Assembly: GCA_023392395.1 (NCBI GenBank)
Contig: JAEVZE010000351.1
Span: forward strand, 1 to 11,586
Direction of reading: 5' to 3'
DNA from: Bacillota bacterium
GTDB taxonomy: Bacteria > Bacillota > Clostridia > Christensenellales > Aristaeellaceae
DNA: 11,586 nucleotides
The first letter of the stretch is position 1; the number at the start of each line of letters is the position of its first letter. The translations under genes and the position numbers were made by a program. The notes beneath the pieces were generated by a model. It was not told the origin of the DNA. It was given only the letters and a program-made list of their open reading frames with translations, and ran no database searches. Below, piece by piece: positions 6,015-11,586 of the stretch.

Positions 6015-8390
6015 ATGGAAACGCTGACCATGAACCCCGCGGGCGTCGTCAATCTGGCGAAGGAGCTGTTCCGGGAGGAGCGAGCGCTGACCAGGCTGGA
6101 CGGCTGGTTTTTGATCCGGGAGTCCTATGCCGCAAACGAGGCGAAGTACGAGGCCCTGACGCCCTCGGAGAAGGCGGCGAACCTGCTTTACGACGCGCTT
6201 TCCGTGCTGCCGCTGTCTATCAGCGAACACGCGCTGTTCGCGGGCACACAGCGGGACGCCTTCGCCCGCTCCTACGCGCTGATCAACCCCAGCTTCAAGG
6301 TGGAGTCCTTCGCCGGGTACTGCGACCCGACGGCGGTATTCGGCGATATCGACCCGAACGGCGAATTCCCGCCGGAGCGCATTGCCGCGGTCAGGGAGCA
6401 CGACAAGACCACGCCCTACGTGCGGGCGCTCTCGGAGACCTACCAAAAGGTGGAGAACCTGACCGGAGAAGTGGCCTTCTTTATGGAGCAGGTGACGGGC
6501 CATGTGATCCCGGACCTGAGGCCCTTCCTCAAAAACGGTGTGCTTGGGGAGATCGAGGCGCTGTCTAAAAAGATCGCCTCCGAAAAAGACCCGGAAAAGG
6601 CGTCCGGCTTCCACGCGATGAAGCGGGCGCTGGAGGCGGTGGTCATGCTTGCCGGGCGGTATCAAGCCTTGGCGGCGGCGCAGGAAAAGAGCGCCTCCGG
6701 CGAGCGCAAGGACCAGATTACCCGCATGCGAAAGGCGCTTGAAAAGGTGCCCGCCCACGGCGCGGACACGCTGTACGAGGCCATCCAGAGCTTTCAGCTT
6801 TTGTGGCAGGTGATGTGCGTGGAGCAAGCGCCCAACCCGTTTGCCTTCTCCGTGGGCAACGCCGACCGCATCTTTGAGCCCTACCGGGCGGCGGAGGGGC
6901 TGAACCGCGAGGAAGCCGCGGCGCTGCTTTCCCATCTTCTGGTGTTCTTCAACGTGGGCGACCGCAGCTGGGCCATCTCCCAGAACCTGATCGTCGGCGG
7001 GCGGGACCTTGAAGGAAACGACCTGACCAACGAGACCAGCTATGCGCTGCTGGACGCCTACTTTCAGATGAACCTGCCGCAGCCGATCCTGTCGGTCAAG
7101 CTGCATAGGAACACGCCGGAGAAGCTCTACCGGGAGATGGGCCGCTTCTTCTTCACGCCCGGGTGCCTGACGCCGTCGCTGTTTAGCGACGACTCCGTGT
7201 TCGAGGCGCTAAGGCTTTCTGGCATCGAGGATAAGGACCTGCCGGATTATTCCATTGCGGGCTGCCAGGAGCCGCTGATCATGGGCAAGGACAACGGCAA
7301 CACCACCAACACCTGGCTGAACCTGCCCAAAATTCTGGAACTGACGCTCAATGACGGGCATTCCCTGATCACCGGCGAGAAGATCGCCTCCTTCGTGGAG
7401 CCGGTTTCGCCGCTGGAGGGGCTCCTGGGCATCCGCGAGCGGTTCTACAAAAACCTGGAAGGCTTCCTCTCCGAAATGGAACAGGCCGCAAACGGCGCAT
7501 CCCGCGCGGTGTCGCACCTGCCGGTGCCGTTCCTTTCCTCCATGATGGGCGGGCTGGAATCCGGCTATGACATGCGGGATCCTGTCCACCAGGGCACCCG
7601 CTACAACGGCAGCGGCTGTCTGATCCACGGCCTTGCGGTGCTGGCGGATTCCTTCGTCGCCATCGACCGCCTGGTCGCCGAGCGACCGCAGGATGCGGAA
7701 GTGCTTCTGTGCGCGCTCCGGGCCAACTTTACGGGCTATGAGGATCTGCGCGCGTTCCTCAAGGCCTGCCCCAAGTACGGCGAGAACGAATCCCAGCCGG
7801 ACGGCGAGGCCGTAGCCATCGCCAACCGCGTGTCCGACATGGTGCGGGGCCTGACAAACTACCTGGGCAACCCGTTCCGGCCCGACTTCTCGACGCCCTC
7901 CACCCACCTTCTGTACGGCTACTGGGTGGGCGCGACGCCGGACGGACGCCTCGCCCGCGAAATGCTGAACTACGGCATCGATCCGCTGGCGGGCGACGCG
8001 GCGGGCGGACTGGGCCTGAGGGCATTGTCCGCCATGAAGCTGCCCTTTGAGAAGTTCTGCGGCGGGTACGCGTCCCACCTGGGCATCGACCCCAAATATT
8101 TCCGGGGCGCTGATTTTGAGGGAAAGGGCGTGGAATTCCGGGAGAAGGTGGTTGGCCCGCTGTTCTTCAACCCCATGGCCAAGGGGCTTTCGCCGTTCTA
8201 CCTCTATGTGAATGTGACCACGCCGGAGATGCTGAGGAAAGTGCTCGCCAACCCGAAGAAGTACGCGCCTTCCGGCGTTTATATCATGCGCATCCACGGC
8301 ACCTTCGTCAATTTCCTGGACCTGTCCCCGGCCATCCAGCAGGACATCATCCGGCGGCTGGACCCCGCGTCCACCACCATGGAATGCTGA
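6015..8390 (+). CDS. Glycyl radical enzyme of unknown substrate (dehydratase-like, pyruvate formate-lyase superfamily)
   Basis: A 791-residue cytoplasmic enzyme that is oxygen-sensitive once activated. It is collinear with glycerol dehydratase and choline lyase: TGHVIPDLRPFLKNG (His163), SVGNADRIFEPY (279-290), GGRDLEGNDLTNE, then the active-site loop IAGCQEP with thiyl Cys417 and neighbouring Glu419, then GATPDGR, and the radical site MRIHGTFVNFLDL with Gly762, 29 residues from the end. Cys-x-Glu fits diol dehydratase-like eliminations and differs from the Cys-Cys of pyruvate formate-lyase. By alignment from memory, the glycerol-contacting His281, Ser282 and Asp447 of glycerol dehydratase correspond to Phe276, Ala277 and Thr431 here, so the substrate should differ. 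The radical loop RIHGTF departs from the common RVxGYS. AGAGGAGGAG precedes the ATG at 6015. Neighbouring repressor and kinase suggest a sugar or polyol substrate; this is inference. Confidence 0.92.
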   Translation: METLTMNPAGVVNLAKELFREERALTRLDGWFLIRESYAANEAKYEALTPSEKAANLLYDALSVLPLSISEHALFAGTQRDAFARSYALINPSFKVESFAGYCDPTAVFGDIDPNGEFPPERIAAVREHDKTTPYVRALSETYQKVENLTGEVAFFMEQVTGHVIPDLRPFLKNGVLGEIEALSKKIASEKDPEKASGFHAMKRALEAVVMLAGRYQALAAAQEKSASGERKDQITRMRKALEKVPAHGADTLYEAIQSFQLLWQVMCVEQAPNPFAFSVGNADRIFEPYRAAEGLNREEAAALLSHLLVFFNVGDRSWAISQNLIVGGRDLEGNDLTNETSYALLDAYFQMNLPQPILSVKLHRNTPEKLYREMGRFFFTPGCLTPSLFSDDSVFEALRLSGIEDKDLPDYSIAGCQEPLIMGKDNGNTTNTWLNLPKILELTLNDGHSLITGEKIASFVEPVSPLEGLLGIRERFYKNLEGFLSEMEQAANGASRAVSHLPVPFLSSMMGGLESGYDMRDPVHQGTRYNGSGCLIHGLAVLADSFVAIDRLVAERPQDAEVLLCALRANFTGYEDLRAFLKACPKYGENESQPDGEAVAIANRVSDMVRGLTNYLGNPFRPDFSTPSTHLLYGYWVGATPDGRLAREMLNYGIDPLAGDAAGGLGLRALSAMKLPFEKFCGGYASHLGIDPKYFRGADFEGKGVEFREKVVGPLFFNPMAKGLSPFYLYVNVTTPEMLRKVLANPKKYAPSGVYIMRIHGTFVNFLDLSPAIQQDIIRRLDPASTTMEC

Positions 8391-8396
8391 AGGGAG
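8391..8396 (+). promoter_or_regulatory. Ribosome binding site that fixes the kinase start
   Basis: AGGGAG directly after the GRE stop, 8 bases before the ATG at 8405. The earlier in-frame ATG at 8384 lies inside the GRE gene and lacks a site, and DIGTTT at the N-terminus fits a start at 8405. Confidence 0.7.
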
Positions 8397-8404
8397 TGAG
8401 TACC

Positions 8405-9757
8405 ATGAACGCGATCGGAATCGACATCGGGACCACCACCCTTTCCGCCGTGGCGCTGAACGCGCGGGGCGAGGTGCTGGAGGCCGTCACGCTGCCAAAC
8501 GGCGCGGACATCCCGGACAACCGGCCCTGGGCGCGGCTTCAGGACGCGGAGGTTATCCTGAAAAAGGCGATGGGTCTGATCGATCAATTGATGGAGCGGC
8601 ACGCGCCCGTCGGGGCGATCGGCCTGGACGGGCAGATGCACGGCATGCTGTACGTGGATGCCGAGGGCCGCGCGGCCAGTCCCCTCGCCACCTGGGAGGA
8701 CGGGCGGGGCGAGCTTCCGCTGAGCGGGGGCACCTACGCCTCCGAGCTGTTCCGCCGCACCGGGTGCCGGATGGCCACCGGGTTCGGCCTGACGACGCAC
8801 TTCTGGAACGTGCAAAACGGCGAAGTCCCTAAAAACGCTTCAAAGCTGTGCACCATCGCGGACTACGTGGCGATGCGGCTGACCGGACGGACGCAGCCGG
8901 TGGTACACGCCTCGAACGCGGCCAGCCTGGGCCTGTTTGACCTGCCCTCGGGCAACTGGGACGACACGGCGATCGCCAACGCGGGGGTCGATCCCGCGAT
9001 CCTGCCGGAGGTGGAGCGCGGCGTGCGCGCGCTGGGCGAATACCGGGGCGCGGCGGTATCGGCGGCGCTGGGCGACAACCAGGCCAGCTTCCTGGGTTCG
9101 GTTCGGGAGCCGGAAAAGACCGCGCTGGTCAACATGGGCACCGGCGGGCAGATCTCGATGATGTCGGGCGCGGCGGGGCTGCTCACGGAAACCGAGCGGC
9201 GGCCTCTGACGGACGAGGACTTCATTCTGGTGGGCTCGTCGCTGTGCGCCGGGCGGGCGTACGCCATCCTCGAAAAATTCCTGCGCTCCTGCGCGGCGCT
9301 TGCGGGTACGGAGCCGGGCAATCTCTATGAGGCGATGAACGCACTGGGCGAGAAGGCGCTGTCCTTTACGGACAATCCGCAGGTCGTCACCCTCTTCTCC
9401 GGCACGAGGCGCAACCCCGAGCTTCGGGGCGCGGTCACCGGCCTGTCTCCCGCCAACTTTGACGCGGCCCACCTGATCGGCGGCACGCTTTTTGGCATGG
9501 CGCGGGAACTCTACGACCTGTACCTGGAGATGCTGCGCGCGGGCGCGAAGATGCCCGAGATGCTCGCCGCCTCCGGCAACGCCATCCGCAAAAATCCCGC
9601 GCTGCGCCGGGCCTTCGAACTGCTCTTTGGCATGCCGCTCTTTATCCCCGCCCACAATGAGGAGGCCGCCTTCGGCGCGGCGCTGTACGCCATGGCCGCC
9701 TCCGGACTCGCGCCCTCACTGCGCGCCGCGCAGGCACTGATCAAGTACGAAGGGTGA
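8405..9757 (+). CDS. FGGY-family carbohydrate kinase, sedoheptulokinase-like
   Basis: A 450-residue ATP-dependent sugar kinase. The N-terminal phosphate loop is GIDIGTTT (Asp7). Then come GLDGQMHGMLY (75-83), TWEDGR (96-101), ATGFGLTTHFW, TIADYVAMRLTG, SNAASLGLFDL, ALGDNQASFLG with the likely catalytic base Asp224, and GTGGQISM. The C-terminal half ends in ASGNAIRKNPALRRAFELLFGMPL and EEAAFGAALYAM. The order GQMHG, TW(Q/E)DGR, ATGFG..T.FW, NAASxG, GDxQAS matches human sedoheptulokinase (SHPK/CARKL) better than xylulokinase, so a ketose, possibly seven-carbon, is a reasonable substrate class, though not proven. It is the last operon gene, 14 bases after the GRE, followed by a repeat and a terminator. 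It probably phosphorylates the substrate or product of the GRE. Xylulo- or ribulokinase activity remains possible. Confidence 0.88.
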   Translation: MNAIGIDIGTTTLSAVALNARGEVLEAVTLPNGADIPDNRPWARLQDAEVILKKAMGLIDQLMERHAPVGAIGLDGQMHGMLYVDAEGRAASPLATWEDGRGELPLSGGTYASELFRRTGCRMATGFGLTTHFWNVQNGEVPKNASKLCTIADYVAMRLTGRTQPVVHASNAASLGLFDLPSGNWDDTAIANAGVDPAILPEVERGVRALGEYRGAAVSAALGDNQASFLGSVREPEKTALVNMGTGGQISMMSGAAGLLTETERRPLTDEDFILVGSSLCAGRAYAILEKFLRSCAALAGTEPGNLYEAMNALGEKALSFTDNPQVVTLFSGTRRNPELRGAVTGLSPANFDAAHLIGGTLFGMARELYDLYLEMLRAGAKMPEMLAASGNAIRKNPALRRAFELLFGMPLFIPAHNEEAAFGAALYAMAASGLAPSLRAAQALIKYEG

Positions 9758-9812
9758 CGCCGGAGGGGCTCCGCGCCAGAGGGATTGAATCCCTCTGGAC
9801 TCCCCGCAAGGG
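9757..9812 (+). repeat. Two-hairpin intergenic repeat, copy 3
   Basis: It starts at the kinase stop codon: ACGCCGGAG, hairpin CGGAG/CTCCG (9761-9773), a perfect hairpin CCAGAGGGA/TCCCTCTGG (9776-9798), then ACTCCCCGCAAGGGG. It shares the GACGCCGGAG start and the CCGCAAGGG end with the copy at 3795-3864; the large stem has changed on both sides together. Confidence 0.7.
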
Positions 9813-9831
9813 GAGAGGGAAGGAACATAAC

Positions 9832-9859
9832 AAAAAAGCTCGCGAAAGCGGGCTTTTTT
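9832..9859. terminator. Bidirectional terminator between convergent genes
   Basis: AAAAAAGCTCGC, a GAAA tetraloop, then GCGGGCTTTTTT (one T-G pair). Six A on one side and six T on the other let it end both the plus-strand GRE-kinase operon and the minus-strand GNAT/ABC transcript. Confidence 0.92.
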
Positions 9860-9901
9860 CATGGGATGATTGTGTGGTTGTGAGGGCGGGAAAGTAATGC
9901 A

Positions 9902-10339
9902 TCAGATGGAAATGGTGAAGATCTGTTCATCCTCGCCCCATTGGTCCTTCCGGTCTTCGAGCTTGACAAAACCGTATTTCTCGTACAGGCCCTGTTCCCG
10001 GCTGGTGAGGTACACCTTGGAGAAGCCCAGGCCCTTGGCATATTTCAGCGCGCATTGGATGAGCTTCTGGCTCAGGCGCTTGCCCCGGTGCGGCTCTCCG
10101 ACGAACACAAAGCCGATGTAGGGCGTATAGGGGACGTCCGGGATGCAGTCGGTCCTGGTCAGCGTGCAGAACCCCGCGACTTCGCCGCCCTCGCTCGCGG
10201 CGAACACCCGCTCCCAGCCGGTGAGCGCCTGGGCGCGCATCATGTTCGCAAGGTAGGGCCCCGCGCGCCAGGAGCACTTGTCTGCGTATTCGACGACCTG
10301 GTTCCACAAATCGACGCGCTCGACGGGTTCTACGGCCAT
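9902..10339 (-). CDS. GNAT-family N-acetyltransferase
   Basis: A 145-residue single-domain protein of the GNAT fold, which transfers an acetyl group from acetyl-CoA to an amine. Recognisable parts are the beta strand TPYIGFVFV (72-80), the acetyl-CoA pyrophosphate loop HRGKRLSQKL (84-93), the helix ALKYAKGLGFSKVYL, and the C-terminal GLYEKYGF motif (117-124) that closes the fold. No substrate-specific feature is recognisable, so the acceptor is unknown. The minus-strand start at 10339 follows AAGGAG with 5 bases of spacing. It lies 70 bases downstream of the ABC ATPase gene on the same strand, with a palindrome between them, and may be co-transcribed with it. It runs into the bidirectional terminator. 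Confidence 0.88.
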   Translation of the reverse strand: MAVEPVERVDLWNQVVEYADKCSWRAGPYLANMMRAQALTGWERVFAASEGGEVAGFCTLTRTDCIPDVPYTPYIGFVFVGEPHRGKRLSQKLIQCALKYAKGLGFSKVYLTSREQGLYEKYGFVKLEDRKDQWGEDEQIFTISI

Positions 10340-10383
10340 GATTTCTCCTTGGTTTTCATTTCACAGGCCTGCGTCGTTCTTTC

Positions 10384-10416
10384 GCAATGAAAAGCCGCGA
10401 AGCGGATTTTCATTGC
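10384..10416. other. Palindrome between the ABC ATPase and GNAT genes
   Basis: Arms GCAATGAAAA (10384-10393) and TTTTCATTGC (10407-10416) enclose a second stem CCGC/GCGG with a 3-base loop, giving 14 pairs and one mismatch. It covers the ABC gene's stop codon. There is no T run after it on either strand, so a terminator is unlikely; transcript end protection or a repeat element is more plausible. Confidence 0.6.
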
Positions 10417-11381
10417 ATGCCATGTAAATGGCACGCGCAGAAGTGGCCCGGGGCGATTTCTTTCATTTCCGGCGATGCTTCCTTGCAGATGGGCATCGCG
10501 TGGGGGCAGCGGCGGCGGAAGCGGCAGCCGGAGGGCGGGGAGACGGGGCTGGGCACATCGCCTTGCAAAAGGATGCGGTGGCGCTGCTGCTCATACTCCG
10601 GGTCGGCCACGGGGATAGCGGAAAACAGCGCCTTGGTGTAGGGGTGCTGCGGGTTGGCGTATAGCTCCAGGCTGTCGGCCAATTCCATCGCGCGGCCCAG
10701 GTACATGACCATGACGCGGCTGGAAATATTCTTGACCATCGAAAGATCGTGGGCGATGAAGAGGTAGGTGAGGCCCATCTCCCGCTGCAGGTCCATCAGA
10801 AGGTTGATCACCTGCGCCTGGATGGACACGTCCAGCGCGGAAATCGGCTCGTCGCACACGATGAAGCGGGGCTTGATTACAAGGCTCCGGGCGATGCCGA
10901 TGCGCTGGCGCTGGCCGCCGGAAAACTCATGGGGGAAGCGGCTGGCGTGCTCCTTGGAGAGGCCGACTTTTGCCAGCGCGTCATAGATTGCCTGCTGCCG
11001 GTCGGCGGCGGAGAGCTTGAAATGGGTGTCCAGCCCCTCGCCGATGATGTCGCCCACGGTCATGCGGCCGTCGAGCGAGGCGTAGGGGTCCTGGAAGATC
11101 ATCTGCACTTCCCGGGTGTAGGCCTTGCGGCCGGCCTTATCGAATTTTGTGATGTCTCGGCCGTCAAACAGAATCTCGCCCTCGGTGGGGTCGTACAGCT
11201 TGACCAGCGTCCGCCCGATGGTGGATTTGCCGCAGCCCGATTCGCCCACCAGGCCGAAGGTCTCCTGAGGCAGGATGGAAAAGCTGACGTCGTCCACCGC
11301 CTTCAGGCACTGTTTCCCCACGGGGAAGTACTTTTTGAGATGCTTGACCTCCATCAGCGCGCGGGCGCTTTCGCCTGTCAT
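10410..11381 (-). CDS. Oligopeptide/dipeptide-type ABC transporter ATP-binding protein (OppF/DppF-like)
   Basis: A 323-residue ATPase subunit that would power import through a membrane permease pair. Walker A is GESGCGKST (46-54), the Q-loop is at Gln97 ([11 protein letters not shown]), the signature is FSGGQRQR (153-160), Walker B is FIVCDE (173-178) and the switch is His211 (IAHD). The C-terminal oligo_HPY extension carries Cys286, Cys292, Cys299 and Cys315 in the spacing seen in Opp/Dpp ATPases, where such cysteines can hold an iron-sulfur cluster. The ATG at 11381 is chosen because GGAGG lies 6 bases upstream; an internal Met at residue 10 has none. No permease, binding protein or OppD partner is in the window, and this gene has its own promoter, so the rest of the transporter must lie elsewhere. 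Substrate is unknown; peptides are usual, but related transporters carry sugars or nickel. Confidence 0.93.
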   Translation of the reverse strand: MTGESARALMEVKHLKKYFPVGKQCLKAVDDVSFSILPQETFGLVGESGCGKSTIGRTLVKLYDPTEGEILFDGRDITKFDKAGRKAYTREVQMIFQDPYASLDGRMTVGDIIGEGLDTHFKLSAADRQQAIYDALAKVGLSKEHASRFPHEFSGGQRQRIGIARSLVIKPRFIVCDEPISALDVSIQAQVINLLMDLQREMGLTYLFIAHDLSMVKNISSRVMVMYLGRAMELADSLELYANPQHPYTKALFSAIPVADPEYEQQRHRILLQGDVPSPVSPPSGCRFRRRCPHAMPICKEASPEMKEIAPGHFCACHLHGMQ

Positions 11382-11387
11382 GCGAAT

Positions 11388-11392
11388 CCTCC
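11388..11392 (-). promoter_or_regulatory. Ribosome binding site that fixes the ABC ATPase start
   Basis: GGAGG on the minus strand, 6 bases before the ATG at 11381. The earlier in-frame Met at 11444 falls beside the -10 box and is therefore rejected. Confidence 0.75.
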
Positions 11393-11434
11393 CCCTCCGC
11401 CCTGAAGGTACTTGACGCATCCGGGCTTTTGCCA

Positions 11435-11463
11435 ATTCTAACACATGCCTTTTTCAAAGTAAA
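11435..11463 (-). promoter_or_regulatory. Promoter of the ABC ATPase gene
   Basis: On the minus strand: TTTACT (11463-11458), a 17-base spacer, then TAGAAT (11440-11435) preceded by TGT, an extended -10 motif. It lies about 55 bases before the start codon. Confidence 0.6.
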
Positions 11464-11477
11464 GCGCGATCTCATGA

Positions 11478-11516
11478 ATTTCCGGGCGCTTTTCACCATT
11501 GCGAAAAGCGGGAAAT
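11478..11516. promoter_or_regulatory. Imperfect inverted repeat upstream of the ABC promoter
   Basis: Inner arms CGCTTTTC (11487-11494) and GAAAAGCG (11503-11510) and outer arms ATTTCC (11478-11483) and GGAAAT (11511-11516), with three unpaired G on one side. It sits just upstream of the -35 box. It could be a regulator site or a repeat remnant. No T run follows, so a terminator is unlikely. I see nothing further in 11517-11586. Confidence 0.35.
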
Positions 11517-11586
11517 ATGCACGGTACGGTCATTGTGGCGCCGATCCTGCAAAAACCGCTCAAATTGTCGAAATTCGCAGCCCTTG

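Noticed and set aside
6015..8390. Calling the GRE pyruvate formate-lyase
   Set aside because: The active loop is GCQE with a single cysteine plus glutamate, not the adjacent Cys-Cys pair of pyruvate formate-lyase.
8405..9757. Naming the kinase xylB
   Set aside because: Motif order and wording fit the sedoheptulokinase-like branch better; the exact substrate is not shown by the sequence, so no symbol is given.
1..11586. CRISPR arrays, tRNA or rRNA genes, transposases
   Set aside because: No regularly spaced direct repeats, no tRNA cloverleaf or rRNA sequence, and no transposase or integrase motif was seen in any frame.

Overview
The window reads as chromosomal DNA of a GC-rich, anaerobic member of the Bacillota (Clostridia). 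The evidence is strong GGAGG-type ribosome binding sites, sigma-70/SigA-like promoters, an oxygen-sensitive glycyl radical enzyme with its activase, a DUF4038/DUF5605-type glycosidase fragment, and GC-rich palindromic elements in the gaps. The genus cannot be fixed from sequence alone; an uncultured gut lineage near Christensenellales or Oscillospirales is a guess.

Layout. 1-371 (+): C-terminal end of a DUF5605-type glycoside hydrolase, closed by a strong terminator. 372-624: a gap with an inverted copy of a two-hairpin repeat and the next promoter. 625-1188 (+): 3-methyladenine DNA glycosylase I (tag). 1298-2251 (+): DEDDh exonuclease fused to a BRCT domain, with its own promoter. 2252-2679: 428 bases without a gene but full of inverted repeats, possibly a structured leader. 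2680-3783 (+): alanine dehydrogenase (ald). 3784-4074: second repeat copy, terminator, and a consensus promoter overlain by palindromes. 4075-9757 (+): a tight four-gene operon. 9758-9901: third repeat copy and a bidirectional terminator. 9902-10339 (-): GNAT acetyltransferase. 10410-11381 (-): OppF/DppF-like ABC ATPase with its own promoter. 11382-11586: non-coding.

The most interesting part is the operon at 4075-9757: ROK-family repressor, radical SAM activase, glycyl radical enzyme (GRE), and an FGGY kinase whose motifs look like sedoheptulokinase. The genes overlap by 4 bases or lie 12-14 bases apart. The GRE keeps the dehydratase-type Cys-x-Glu active site (Cys417, Glu419) and a glycyl radical site (Gly762), but residues expected to contact glycerol in glycerol dehydratase are replaced and the radical loop is divergent. 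No known GRE pathway that I recall pairs the GRE with a sedoheptulokinase-like kinase under a ROK sugar repressor, without microcompartment or aldehyde dehydrogenase genes. I infer an undescribed sugar or polyol route in which the GRE makes, or acts beside, a ketose-like compound that the kinase phosphorylates. The promoter is TTGACA-17-TATAAT, and a 25-base near-perfect palindrome covers its -10 box and start site, which suggests autoregulation of the whole operon by the ROK protein.
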